Source: Tanypteryx hageni
Lineage: Eukaryota > Arthropoda > Insecta > Odonata > Petaluridae
Length of the DNA: 64,000 bases
NCBI GenBank assembly: GCA_028673005.1
Contig: CM054118.1
Span: 9,075,082 to 9,139,081, forward strand
Reading direction: 5' to 3'
Shown here: piece after piece, positions 63,901-64,000 of the stretch
Numbering within the stretch: the first letter of the stretch is position 1
How the letters are laid out: every line of letters starts with the position of its first letter
Notes under the pieces: model-generated
Databases searched by the model: none
Seen by the model: the letters and a program-made list of their open reading frames with translations, nothing else
What the model was told of the DNA's origin: nothing
Translations under genes and position numbers: made by a program

Positions 63901-63974
63901 CGATGAAGAAATCAAATATATGCAGGAGTCCATAGGTGCAGAAGAACACGAAGGTGAAGATTTGAATAGGCATG
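708..63974 (+). CDS. Uggt: UDP-glucose:glycoprotein glucosyltransferase, 19 exons, partial at both ends
   Basis: The spliced product transfers glucose from UDP-glucose to Man9-type N-glycans on misfolded glycoproteins in the ER lumen, returning them to the calnexin/calreticulin cycle. Nineteen exons with GT donors and AG acceptors join with matching phases into about 1213 codons without a stop. The order matches the family: thioredoxin-like folds, beta-sandwich region ([10 protein letters not shown], then PENWLVE), then the C-terminal GT24 domain with VDADQ (DxD), [24 protein letters not shown] and NLDQDLPN. Family members are about 1550 residues, so roughly 310-330 N-terminal residues (signal peptide, first thioredoxin-like fold) lie upstream and the C-terminal tail with its HDEL-like retention signal lies downstream. 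Introns range from about 100 bp to 11 kb. Identification rests on remembered family sequence. No coding damage is visible. Confidence 0.96.
1588..1660 (+). repeat. Possible tRNA-derived SINE head or tRNA pseudogene
   Basis: TGGCTGAGCAG followed about 40 bases later by GGTTTGATCCC resembles the A and B boxes of an RNA polymerase III internal promoter. The tRNA arms are not complete, so a working tRNA is unlikely. The rest of this intron (922-2025) shows only AT-rich sequence. Confidence 0.35.
2026..2249 (+). CDS. Uggt: UGGT exon 2
   Basis: Contains [32 protein letters not shown] and [11 protein letters not shown], a block strongly conserved across UGGTs. The acceptor is CATTTTCAG; the exon opens with two bases completing Gly and ends in phase 0 at AACTTG|GTGAGT. 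An open frame extends in from 1932 but that part is intron, as the acceptor and the family alignment show. Confidence 0.96.
4092..4379 (+). pseudogene. hAT transposase N-terminus with BED zinc finger (remnant)
   Basis: The frame carries [15 protein letters not shown], then [13 protein letters not shown] and [12 protein letters not shown], the C-x2-C ... H pattern and KLKRHL signature of BED fingers in ZBED5-like proteins. The first roughly 30 residues may be non-coding leader. After the stop at 4379 the homologous frame continues with shifts: [20 protein letters not shown] (about 4414-4473) and [12 protein letters not shown] (about 4512-4547) are recognisable. The original single reading frame is broken. 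Confidence 0.75.
4681..5604 (+). pseudogene. hAT (ZBED-type) transposase, RNase H-like domain
   Basis: [10 protein letters not shown] carries the first catalytic Asp and lies just after a stop codon at 4708-4710, where Glu is expected (LQVD-stop-STDIAD). [12 protein letters not shown] holds the second Asp, VHCIVHREA the C-x2-H motif of hAT RNase H folds, and CESRWLSKG the downstream conserved Trp. From 4741 the frame is open for 287 codons. The C-terminal dimerisation region ([15 protein letters not shown]) follows in the frame at 5747-6007. The element is dead because of the stop and upstream shifts. Confidence 0.82.
7122..10578. other. Intronic sequence, no gene recognised
   Basis: Long AT-rich stretch. 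It contains a (TA)n run at about 7788-7804. GTCCACAGACAGACGGACAG at about 9234-9253 is a motif often seen in dispersed insect repeats. A more GC-rich patch lies at 9400-9700 with no coding signal. The open frame at 10037-10321 matches nothing I know and has no splice or family support. Confidence 0.5.
10579..10818 (+). CDS. Uggt: UGGT exon 3
   Basis: Exactly 80 codons, phase 0 at both ends. It begins [20 protein letters not shown], continuing LYNL of the previous exon just as the family runs NLV-VVDP. It continues through [15 protein letters not shown] and ends SFITD. Acceptor TTTATTTCTCAAG, donor GAT|GTAAGT. By order it is at the junction into the second thioredoxin-like fold. Confidence 0.96.
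10862..10936. repeat. Terminal end of a pogo-type element
   Basis: GCGTATAAGTTGACCTT and its inverse AAGGTCGACTTATACGC face each other about 40 bases apart, the same sub-terminal arrangement seen at 2465 in another pogo-type element. No opposite end is obvious before 11300, so it may be a solo or truncated arm. It starts 44 bases after an exon donor site. Confidence 0.45.
11308..12336 (+). mobile_element. Pogo/jerky-type DNA transposon remnant
   Basis: Flanked by TA; the left end reads CCCTAAATACCCGCG and then TATAATGCGCAC. The inverted right end reads CCGTAAATATCTGCG then TACAATGTGCAC. Additional internal copies of CGTATAATGCGCA lie at 11338-11350. Near the 3' end [20 protein letters not shown] then F and a stop (about 12003-12065) is a pogo-type acidic C-terminal tail on the + strand. 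The rest of the transposase is missing or unrecognisable. Confidence 0.65.
12562..12738 (+). CDS. Uggt: UGGT exon 4
   Basis: Fifty-nine codons, phase 0 on both sides; starts [20 protein letters not shown] and ends [12 protein letters not shown]. Acceptor ATAATTGCAG, donor CAG|GTAATA. The Asp/Glu-rich middle ([13 protein letters not shown]) matches a variable loop of the family. Confidence 0.94.
12739..13856. other. Intronic sequence before the LINE, no gene recognised
   Basis: AT-rich. At about 13028 TTAACCTCTCAGTGCC followed by a moderately GC-rich block looks like a piggyBac-type end, but no partner was found. The open frame at 12838-13203 has no recognisable product. Confidence 0.4.
14287..15393 (-). 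pseudogene. LINE reverse transcriptase remnant
   Basis: Reading on the reverse strand, the upper piece (14647-15393) has [16 protein letters not shown] and [16 protein letters not shown], the entry blocks of a LINE reverse transcriptase. The lower piece (14287-14487) has [20 protein letters not shown], holding the first catalytic Asp region. The catalytic YxDD block that should follow is absent. Downstream to about 14010 lies the C-terminal tail ([16 protein letters not shown] and [14 protein letters not shown]). Confidence 0.82.
15448..16089 (-). pseudogene. LINE endonuclease domain remnant
   Basis: Two adjoining reverse-strand frames: [10 protein letters not shown] and [16 protein letters not shown] (15847-16089), then [15 protein letters not shown] and GSDHMSVE (15448-15825). 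These are the landmark motifs of the apurinic/apyrimidinic-type endonuclease of CR1/L2/jockey elements (TETW, GGG, YRPP, GDFN, SDH). A frame break separates the two parts. Confidence 0.85.
16106..16528 (-). pseudogene. LINE N-terminal leader with 2A-like NPGP motif
   Basis: The 140-codon frame ends in a hydrophobic stretch followed by [12 protein letters not shown] (residues about 106-117) and then [17 protein letters not shown], the start of the endonuclease. The context, a hydrophobic helix before GDVxxNPGP, is that of the 2A-like sequences reported from the N-termini of some CR1/L2 elements. Those sequences make the ribosome skip a peptide bond, but some work as signal peptides instead. 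The usual Glu of DxExNPGP is Gln here, so activity is uncertain. Confidence 0.65.
16529..17275. other. Intronic sequence, no gene recognised
   Basis: A purine-rich patch at 16690-16860 and a moderately GC-rich patch at 17020-17220 containing CCTCCATACAACGAACATCC and a later ATGGAGGTTTTAC. These look like repeat debris, perhaps pogo-type termini, but I could not pair them. Confidence 0.35.
17276..17520 (-). repeat. Dispersed repeat copy with long purine tract
   Basis: GGGAAG...ACTTAAT...CATATTTGATGGG...TACTAGT recurs at 35660-35725 with close similarity. Read on the reverse strand both begin CTAG and run into CCCATCAAATATGA. The G/A tract at 17310-17450 is built of imperfect GGGAGGGAGGCAGAATAGGA units. 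It lies 170 bp upstream of the next exon. Confidence 0.6.
17684..17865 (+). CDS. Uggt: UGGT exon 5
   Basis: Begins [20 protein letters not shown] and ends NQPNVMPR, with the last Arg codon split AG|G (phase 2). VLLNG-PL is a conserved landmark of the second thioredoxin-like domain in UGGTs. Acceptor CTTTTCTCAG, donor AAG|GTATTT. Confidence 0.95.
18021..18288 (+). CDS. Uggt: UGGT exon 6
   Basis: Reads [20 protein letters not shown] through [20 protein letters not shown] to LLTDALEQM. It enters in phase 2 and leaves in phase 0. Acceptor ATCCTTCCAG; donor ATG|GTGAGT. The preceding intron is only 155 bp. Confidence 0.95.
19661..21958 (+). mobile_element. DNA transposon with 278-bp inverted repeats, superfamily uncertain (hAT-like?)
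   Basis: Left arm 19661-19938 and right arm 21681-21958 are inverted copies of equal length and high similarity, beginning TAGGGC(G/T)GGCC. The flanks CTGGTTAT and CCAGTTAT fit an imperfect 8-bp target duplication (9 bp also possible). Removing the insert rejoins the piggyBac frame (TGY-TFDM). The interior encodes a broken protein of a widespread but uncharacterised arthropod/Hydra-type family as I remember it. The 8-bp duplication, the TAGGG start and a C-x2-H motif after two Asp motifs suggest a relative of hAT; this is inference. Confidence 0.75.
19896..21638 (+). pseudogene. Transposase-like protein of the 278-bp-TIR element, broken
   Basis: Pieces in order: [17 protein letters not shown] (20130s); [20 protein letters not shown] and [20 protein letters not shown] (20190-20320), a Cys-rich segment; [19 protein letters not shown] (20585-20640); [12 protein letters not shown] (20766-20801, likely first Asp); [15 protein letters not shown] (20996-21040), where relatives as I recall them have Asp instead of Tyr; [20 protein letters not shown] (21100s, C-x2-H). 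The open frame at 21045-21638 covers the C-terminal part. A direct duplication of about 20 bases (21061-21101) disrupts the frame after HRPVQ. Function beyond transposition is not indicated. Confidence 0.6.
23195..23399. other. Short intronic spacer
   Basis: Nothing recognisable between the piggyBac end and the next repeat arm. Confidence 0.5.
23400..23572. repeat. Solo arm of a pogo-type element
   Basis: GCGACGGCAATGAGAGACAT, CTGCCATCTATGG, CATTTAAGC and CGACTTGTATTCGGGCAGAT appear here and, in the same order and strand, at 53508-53657, where they form the right arm of a complete element ending at 53659. Here no left arm is present nearby, so this is a truncated or rearranged copy. Confidence 0.7.
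23635..23818. mobile_element. 184-bp MITE with Tigger/pogo-like termini
   Basis: Starts CAGTCAAACCCCGATTTAGC and ends with the inverse (CTAAATCAGGGTTTGACTG), flanked on both sides by TA. It has no coding capacity. The CAGTCAAAC start is shared with the element at 54105, suggesting mobilisation by a Tigger/pogo transposase. Confidence 0.8.
23905..25642 (-). pseudogene. RTE-like LINE reverse transcriptase remnant
   Basis: The large reverse-strand frame (24635-25642) contains [52 protein letters not shown] and [17 protein letters not shown], classical RT blocks of RTE-type elements often annotated as craniofacial development protein 2-like. Near 24640 the palm motif appears as a stop followed by VDD, where (Y/F)xDD is expected. 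Further on come [15 protein letters not shown] and [20 protein letters not shown]. The last piece (23905-24132) reads [20 protein letters not shown] and [15 protein letters not shown]. The endonuclease domain is missing (5' truncation). Confidence 0.85.
25660..27478. other. Intronic sequence before exon 7, no gene recognised
   Basis: AT-rich with a short GTGCGTGCGTGCG run near 26238 and a GC-richer patch at 26020-26100 of unknown origin. None of the short open frames here shows a known motif. Confidence 0.45.
27479..27706 (+). CDS. Uggt: UGGT exon 7
   Basis: Seventy-six codons, phase 0 on both sides. It begins [17 protein letters not shown], so the start lies upstream of the first internal start-like codon. 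It continues [20 protein letters not shown] and ends SPMDFHVQ. Acceptor CAATTCAG, donor CAG|GTTTGT. By order it covers the start of the third thioredoxin-like fold. Confidence 0.95.
27707..28317. other. Short AT-rich intron
   Basis: No repeat or gene recognised in this 611-bp intron. Confidence 0.6.
28318..28600 (+). CDS. Uggt: UGGT exon 8
   Basis: Reads [20 protein letters not shown], then [40 protein letters not shown] and [14 protein letters not shown]. The VVNGRxxGPL...F...DF pattern is one of the best conserved UGGT blocks. It ends phase 1 (GAT G|GTATGC), completed as Gly. Confidence 0.97.
28703..28814 (+). CDS. Uggt: UGGT exon 9
   Basis: The shortest intron of the gene inside the window (102 bp) precedes it. 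Reads [20 protein letters not shown] and [11 protein letters not shown], ending phase 2 on AG|. The Ser/Asn/Lys-rich start matches a variable loop of the family. Confidence 0.93.
28914..31105 (+). mobile_element. Tigger/pogo DNA transposon remnant with nested element
   Basis: Left end AGTAAAACCTCACTAATTCA and inverse right end TGAATTAGTGAGGTTTTACT, with TA after the right end; the left TA is mutated. The + strand retains the C-terminal part of a Tigger transposase at 30252-30710: [20 protein letters not shown], and, in a shifted frame, [20 protein letters not shown] and [11 protein letters not shown], which is the usual Tigger C-terminus. The DDE core is not recognisable. A further element is nested at 29135-29946. 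Confidence 0.7.
29135..29946 (+). mobile_element. Nested pogo/jerky-like remnant
   Basis: Termini CTCAGCATTATAAGATGCAC and the inverse GTGCATCTTATATGCCGAG bound about 0.8 kb. The + strand frame from 29551 reads [20 protein letters not shown] then SAKRHGNR, fitting the start of the jerky/pogo helix-turn-helix (K-RR-Y---FKL-V---A---GNR). The catalytic domain is absent, so this is a deletion derivative. Confidence 0.6.
31391..31576 (+). CDS. Uggt: UGGT exon 10
   Basis: After completing Ser it reads [20 protein letters not shown], then [20 protein letters not shown] and [18 protein letters not shown]. The VDP-SRGAQK motif is diagnostic of UGGT. Phase 2 on both sides and 186 nt long, so skipping would keep frame. 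Acceptor ACATTCCAG, donor AGAG|GTATTT. Confidence 0.97.
31726..31935 (+). CDS. Uggt: UGGT exon 11
   Basis: Reads [40 protein letters not shown] and [20 protein letters not shown]. FYRFVxEPE and VPE-WLVE are conserved UGGT blocks of the beta-sandwich region (my domain placement). Phase 2 to phase 2, 210 nt. Confidence 0.97.
31936..33514. other. Intronic sequence with repeat debris
   Basis: Around 32553-32600 a run of GTCCGTCCATCGGTCCGTCC type, and at 33320-33400 ACCAAGTTTCATGAAAGCCC followed by GGGGACACACAGACAGGACC, are phrases typical of short dispersed insect retroelements. I could not define full copies or open frames. Confidence 0.45.
33515..33730. repeat. Direct repeat copy A
   Basis: AAGCTTTTTAACAATATGTT, CTGACCATGCCATTGTTAAA and CCTTGAGATAGT recur at 35375-35560 with a few substitutions and the same orientation; both copies end in a GAGAGAGA run. 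Non-coding. Confidence 0.75.
34200..35374. other. Intronic sequence with purine-rich patches
   Basis: G/A-rich blocks at 34240-34280 and 35150-35340. At about 34970-35000 GCGACCGGTTTCGCACGTGA followed by TGTCATCTGACAATGAGG resembles the conserved phrase that accompanies Penelope-like or other retroelement debris in arthropods. No open frame supports a gene. Confidence 0.35.
35375..35725. repeat. Direct repeat copy B followed by purine tract and TACTAG-type repeat
   Basis: Copy B of the 33515 repeat runs to about 35560. It is followed by (GATA)n at 35574-35586 and by a block at 35640-35725 (ACTTAAT...CATATTTGATGGG...GCTAGTAA) matching 17455-17515. Two repeat families are therefore joined here as they are in part near 17300. 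Confidence 0.65.
35825..36062. repeat. Pyrimidine-rich tandem repeat
   Basis: Units of about 21 bases, close to TCTCCCATTCTCTTTCCTCC, repeat three to four times at 35865-35930, followed by degenerate CTTCC/TCTCC sequence. The tract is complementary in character to the purine tract at 17310-17450. The open frames here are low-complexity artefacts. Confidence 0.8.
36300..36745 (+). pseudogene. Fragment of a LINE reverse transcriptase C-terminus
   Basis: SVKYL-stop-VTFTE (36340s) corresponds to the KYLGVTF block downstream of the RT palm in many LINEs. Further on [20 protein letters not shown], then after a frameshift [38 protein letters not shown] and a stop. This matches the common AVWDP...RAARF...L-W-SLE-RR tail of jockey/CR1-type elements. 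Dead: one stop and one shift at least. It lies 270 bp upstream of exon 12. Confidence 0.75.
37014..37238 (+). CDS. Uggt: UGGT exon 12
   Basis: Reads [40 protein letters not shown] and [20 protein letters not shown], then [21 protein letters not shown] and PPRGLQ--LGT are strongly conserved in UGGT. Phase 2 to phase 2, 225 nt. The exon is separated from the next by only 114 bp. Confidence 0.97.
37353..37520 (+). CDS. Uggt: UGGT exon 13
   Basis: Reads [20 protein letters not shown] and [20 protein letters not shown], then [15 protein letters not shown]. It contains the linker before the catalytic domain. Phase 2 to phase 2, 168 nt. Acceptor TTTTTTTTTAG, donor CCAG|GTGAGT. Confidence 0.96.
37521..39095. 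other. Start of an 11-kb intron, no gene recognised
   Basis: Uniformly AT-rich; no repeat family or open frame that I can support before the piggyBac end. Confidence 0.55.
39420..41728 (-). pseudogene. piggyBac transposase remnant
   Basis: Reverse strand, N to C: an acidic N-terminus (41469-41728); [20 protein letters not shown] and [20 protein letters not shown] (41216-41458); the 717-bp foreign insert; [20 protein letters not shown] (second Asp, 39973-40254); [20 protein letters not shown] (third Asp) and the Cys-rich finger [20 protein letters not shown] with [15 protein letters not shown] (39420-40013). The first catalytic Asp block is lost and the frame shifts at least twice, so no active enzyme is possible. 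Confidence 0.88.
40310..41026 (+). mobile_element. Pogo/jerky deletion derivative nested in piggyBac
   Basis: Termini CCGTATTTTCTGGTCTATAA and its exact inverse at the right end, both flanked by TA. Inside, a + strand start at about 40557 gives [20 protein letters not shown] then [20 protein letters not shown], the pogo/CENP-B-type helix-turn-helix, broken by TGA (40687-40689). It continues as [20 protein letters not shown] and [19 protein letters not shown]. The catalytic domain is deleted. Confidence 0.85.
42253..45496. other. Intronic sequence between two piggyBac elements
   Basis: About 3.2 kb of AT-rich sequence. A GC-richer patch at 42780-43030 has open frames on both strands but no recognisable product. 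I see no repeats I can name. Confidence 0.5.
45497..47784 (-). mobile_element. piggyBac transposon, near full length, decayed
   Basis: Ends TTAACCCCGTAACTGGGG and, inverted from the right, TTAACCTCTTAAGTGGGG, both with the TTAA target. The length of 2.29 kb fits a nearly complete element. Its ends and transposase differ from both other piggyBacs in the window, so three piggyBac lineages have inserted into this gene. Confidence 0.85.
45671..47155 (-). pseudogene. piggyBac transposase with frameshifts
   Basis: Reverse strand, N to [21 protein letters not shown] (47155 downward), an acidic stretch, then in the frame 46558-47073 [20 protein letters not shown] and [28 protein letters not shown] (about 46370-46410) has the first Asp, [16 protein letters not shown] follows, [14 protein letters not shown] (46110-46150) holds the second Asp and [18 protein letters not shown] (45671-46084) the third. 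All three catalytic Asp are kept but at least three frame changes and a stop near 46093 inactivate it. A Cys-rich tail like those of the other two copies is not seen. Confidence 0.85.
47785..48620. other. AT-rich intron end before exon 14
   Basis: No repeat or gene recognised. Confidence 0.55.
48621..48822 (+). CDS. Uggt: UGGT exon 14, start of GT24 catalytic domain
   Basis: Completes Ser, then [11 protein letters not shown]..., a poorly conserved linker, then [20 protein letters not shown] and [20 protein letters not shown]. [15 protein letters not shown] marks the beginning of the GT24 glucosyltransferase domain. Ends phase 0, AAG|GTATGC. The acceptor ATGGATAG is weak, with the pyrimidine-rich stretch some bases upstream, but frame and family continuity support it. 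Confidence 0.94.
49144..49205. repeat. Perfect 29-bp inverted repeat with 4-base loop
   Basis: Arms 49144-49172 and 49177-49205 are exact reverse complements, with AAAA between them. RNA from either strand would fold into a 29-bp stem. It lies 320 bp downstream of an exon donor. There are no obvious transposon termini or target duplications. See the findings for possible origins. Confidence 0.97.
49484..49850 (+). pseudogene. 3' fragment of a mariner/IS630-type transposon
   Basis: The frame [20 protein letters not shown] ... [23 protein letters not shown] then a stop at 49637-49639 resembles the C-terminus of insect transposases that carry an N-terminal DUF4817-like helix-turn-helix. About 200 bases downstream GGGACACCCTGCATA looks like the usual outer end of these elements. 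The body and left end are missing. A (TG)n/(TA)n microsatellite follows at 49851-49899. The assignment is from memory of the family. Confidence 0.5.
50406..53074 (-). mobile_element. Tigger (pogo superfamily) transposon, apparently complete
   Basis: Starts CAGTAGAAGATCATTTATCC and ends with the inverse (GGATAAACGATCCTCTACTG), with TA target duplications on both sides. The 2669-bp length is usual for autonomous Tiggers. The reverse strand carries a single uninterrupted transposase gene filling the middle. It is the only element in the window with an unbroken coding region. Confidence 0.93.
51112..52848 (-). CDS. Tigger transposase, uninterrupted
   Basis: I start at [12 protein letters not shown] because the 13 codons upstream in the same frame (to 52887) have no family resemblance; the product is then 578 residues. 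An N-terminal helix-turn-helix ([20 protein letters not shown] ... [12 protein letters not shown]) is followed by a CENP-B-type second DNA-binding domain ([20 protein letters not shown]). The DDE catalytic core has Asp in [21 protein letters not shown] and [14 protein letters not shown], so all three are intact. The C-terminal part is acidic ([12 protein letters not shown]) and ends TLTDFLKR plus a short extension. It would cut and paste Tigger ends in the nucleus. Confidence 0.95.
   Translation of the reverse strand: MERIPKKTHPEDVGTGTSAGKRKRQNLTIQQKVEVLRKIDRGVSVSQLRQEYGVGQSTIYDIKAQKDKIFQFVAESDSMAGISKRKTLRGPKSSDLDKVVYEWFRQRRSEGIPISGPMIMEKAKSYHEHLKIEGECDYSTGWLQKLKNRHGIRYLKVSGEKMSANYEAAEEYVNDLAKLVEEHGLSTEQIYNMDETGLFWRCLPRHTFVCIDEKAASGVKESKERLTVMMCSNSAGTHKCKLMVIGKSAKPRVFKGIKIFPVIYRSNKRAWITQDIFGEWFNGHFLPEVRDHFKKVGLPENAKILLLLDNCPAHPTVETLVKENVFVSYLPPNCTSLIQPMDQGIIKNFKCHYRSELMRKIENFEGSFSYEWFKKDVTLKDVVWCISRAWNKVTPSVLKQCWHNILPESKFNEDSRDTDDFLGFDSSELNDDFVEFVQYTRGINAIPDLTDNEIEGWIECDKNAPICQTFTDTEIIDAVIGPMLNKSEDSEDSDVLVDEEKKMTMSEAIVCCDNLIKFMEQRSFTTEQEVLQMYRLKEKFEKEGRSKCKQMTLTDFLKRSFIILSFSFCRCCYHKSYC
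53693..55250 (+). repeat. Dispersed short retroelement-like repeat split by a pogo remnant
   Basis: Begins ACTAGCTTGAGTACCCGGCA then TTGCCC and ends CAGAACTTCGGATTTATATA then GTAGAT, start and end phrases I recognise from short dispersed non-autonomous repeats common in insects. The middle is interrupted by the 54105-55195 element. The repeat ends only 60 bp before exon 15, so it supplies most of the sequence upstream of that acceptor. Confidence 0.55.
54105..55195 (-). mobile_element. Pogo/Tigger-type element with remnant helix-turn-helix
   Basis: CAGTCAAACTCGGCTATAAC and the inverse GTTATAAACGAGTTTGACTG bound it, with TA on both sides. Near 54400-54572 the reverse strand reads [20 protein letters not shown], then after a shift [20 protein letters not shown] and KEAIL, a pogo-type HTH. 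The catalytic domain is gone; 54660-55020 is unrelated GC-richer sequence. Its termini resemble those of the 184-bp MITE at 23635. Confidence 0.75.
55310..55492 (+). CDS. Uggt: UGGT exon 15, GT24 domain with DxD motif
   Basis: Sixty-one codons, phase 0 on both sides. Reads [40 protein letters not shown] and [20 protein letters not shown] plus Q. IIFVDADQ contains the Asp-x-Asp that binds the metal and UDP-glucose in GT24 enzymes, and WPRWL and [15 protein letters not shown] are family signatures. Both catalytic Asp residues are present. Confidence 0.98.
55704..55807 (+). CDS. Uggt: UGGT exon 16
   Basis: Reads [20 protein letters not shown] and [14 protein letters not shown], ending in a split Arg codon (AG|A). 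[20 protein letters not shown] is nearly identical to Drosophila as I remember it. The DADQ/VVR boundary is interrupted by a 211-bp intron. Confidence 0.98.
55879..55969. mobile_element. Tiny hairpin MITE bounded by TTAA (piggyBac-like)
   Basis: TTAACC(C/A)TGC(A/G)TAGGT begins both ends when the right end is inverted, and the arms continue through TGCTGTGTCTGCGAGA, leaving only a few central bases unpaired. The whole 91-bp unit is thus a near-complete fold-back with the TTAA boundaries of piggyBac-type MITEs. It lies 72 bp after an exon donor. A hairpin precursor RNA cannot be excluded. Confidence 0.8.
56579..57551 (-). mobile_element. Tigger/pogo remnant with nested MITE
   Basis: CAGTAAAACCTGGTTAGTAC at the left; the right end has AACGTACTAACCAGG, inverted, then diverges. 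On the reverse strand around 57070-57240 [18 protein letters not shown] and [17 protein letters not shown] resemble the C-terminal end of Tigger transposases. The left third contains a separate MITE (56678-56853). Confidence 0.6.
56678..56853. mobile_element. Short MITE of the ACCACCTTTTTGAA family
   Basis: The left end CACGACCTTTTTGAACTTTG and the right end CAAAAAGGTGGTGTA are inverted. Internal phrases (ATAGGACTTGCACTTCGCGA, TTTATGATAAAAAAATGAC) match the left part of the larger element at 57573 in reverse complement, making this a shortened relative in the opposite orientation. Confidence 0.75.
57573..58748. mobile_element. Larger element of the ACCACCTTTTTGAA family
   Basis: CACCACCTTTTTGAATTTCG at the left and GTTCAAAAAGGTGGTG at the right form the inverted ends, embedded in (CA)n and (TA)n runs (58748-58770). 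No transposase is recognisable in the 1.2 kb between, so it is non-autonomous. Confidence 0.7.
58771..59579. other. Intronic sequence with ATTTACC-rich patch
   Basis: At 58790-58940 short phrases such as GGTAAATGTG, TGTGCAGATTTACC and TGTGCACTTTTACC recur in both orientations, probably transposon end debris. I could not pair full termini. Confidence 0.35.
59580..60420 (+). pseudogene. Tigger transposase C-terminal remnant
   Basis: The frame at 59948-60298 reads [34 protein letters not shown] and [17 protein letters not shown], ending KIDSFF and a stop. This is the C-terminal half of Tigger/jerky-type transposases (V-EWL--D--DPGYQ-LT--EI). Upstream about 59630-59860 degraded pieces ([19 protein letters not shown]) fit the preceding part. 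The catalytic core is missing. Confidence 0.7.
60421..61919. other. Intronic sequence, no gene recognised
   Basis: AT-rich; the open frames at 60598-60861 and 60988-61281 have no known motif. Confidence 0.45.
61920..61992 (+). repeat. Right terminus of a Tigger-type element
   Basis: Ends CTATCGAGGGTCCACTG, the inverse of the usual Tigger start CAGTGGACCCTCGATA. The inner part (GGACTTTTGGATCTAACGGA then CTACCCTTCCCCC) is clearly related to the right arm of the element ending at 31105. It may close the Tigger remnant at 59580-60420; the left terminus was not found. Confidence 0.65.
62017..62188 (+). CDS. Uggt: UGGT exon 17
   Basis: Completes Arg and reads [40 protein letters not shown] and [17 protein letters not shown]. 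FWxx[18 protein letters not shown] and [23 protein letters not shown] are GT24 signatures. Its acceptor TTTTAG lies 25 bp after the Tigger terminus. Ends phase 0 with CAG|GTAAGA. Confidence 0.98.
62189..63040. other. AT-rich intron, nothing recognised
   Basis: No repeat or gene that I can support in this stretch. Confidence 0.6.
63041..63157 (+). CDS. Uggt: UGGT exon 18
   Basis: Thirty-nine codons, phase 0 on both sides. Reads [39 protein letters not shown]. [26 protein letters not shown] carries the second conserved Asp of the GT24 active site (NLDQD) and a conserved Cys pair. Donor TTG|GTAAGA. Confidence 0.98.
63158..63829. other. Intron with a suspected transposon end
   Basis: CAGTAATACCCCATATTTAC at 63228-63247 resembles a pogo/Tigger-like start; the phrase CAGTAATACC also occurs at 29358. 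No right end could be matched. No coding sequence. Confidence 0.4.
63830..63974 (+). CDS. Uggt: UGGT exon 19, last in window
   Basis: Reads [20 protein letters not shown] and [12 protein letters not shown], then an acidic tail ([13 protein letters not shown]). C-NP-TKE-KL-AA-RIV-EW-DYD is the end of the GT24 domain. It finishes phase 1 (CAT G|GTGAGT), so at least one further exon must encode the remaining tail and ER-retention signal. Confidence 0.96.
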
Positions 63975-64000
63975 GTGAGTGGCAGCTTAAATTTCTGGTA

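Noticed and set aside
1..64000. CRISPR array, bacterial defence island or operon
   Set aside because: The spliced UGGT gene and eukaryotic transposons show nuclear animal DNA; no regularly spaced repeats or polycistronic genes are present.

Overview
The window is animal nuclear DNA, most likely from an insect: AT-rich, intron-dominated and dense with decayed DNA transposons (pogo/Tigger, piggyBac, hAT) and non-LTR retroelements. One host gene runs through all of it on the + strand: UDP-glucose:glycoprotein glucosyltransferase (UGGT), the folding sensor of the endoplasmic reticulum that re-glucosylates misfolded N-glycoproteins. Nineteen exons (708 to 63974) join in frame without a stop, giving 3640 nt and about 1213 codons. 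The signal peptide, the first thioredoxin-like domain and the final ER-retention tail lie outside the window. I infer an insect from the protein's close agreement with my memory of Drosophila Ugt and from the repeat families. The large intron/repeat load suggests a hemimetabolous insect, but I cannot name the species.

Layout. Exons 1-2 (708-2249) are followed by an 8.3 kb intron holding a pogo-type element (2465-7121) split by a ZBED-type hAT transposon (2918-6288). Exon 3 (10579-10818) and exon 4 (12562-12738) are separated by another pogo-type remnant (11308-12336). The next intron carries a reverse-strand CR1/L2-like LINE (13857-16528) with a 2A-like NPGP motif. After exons 5-6 (17684-18288) comes a piggyBac (18336-23194) interrupted by a 2.3 kb transposon with 278-bp inverted repeats (19661-21958). 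A solo pogo-type arm, a 184-bp MITE and an RTE-like reverse transcriptase remnant (23905-25642) follow. Exons 7-9 (27479-28814) precede a Tigger remnant (28914-31105) holding a further nested remnant. Exons 10-13 (31391-37520) are all in-frame cassettes.

The 11 kb intron before exon 14 carries two more piggyBacs (39096-42252, itself hit by a pogo derivative; 45497-47784). The intron between exons 14 and 15 holds a perfect 29-bp hairpin (49144-49205), an intact-looking Tigger transposase (51112-52848) nested in an older pogo-type element (50098-53659), and a pogo remnant nested in a dispersed repeat that ends 60 bp before exon 15. Exons 14-19 encode the GT24 catalytic domain with its DxD motif. 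A TTAA-flanked hairpin MITE (55879-55969), two copies of one inverted-repeat family and two Tigger remnants fill the intron before exon 17.

Host gene and mobile elements do not act together. The transposons are passengers in introns, most are dead, and the UGGT reading frame is undamaged. The most notable mobile elements are the 278-bp-TIR transposon, whose superfamily I cannot name with certainty, and the intact Tigger. I found no operon, CRISPR array, rRNA or functional tRNA, and no clear evidence for a wholly new biological system.
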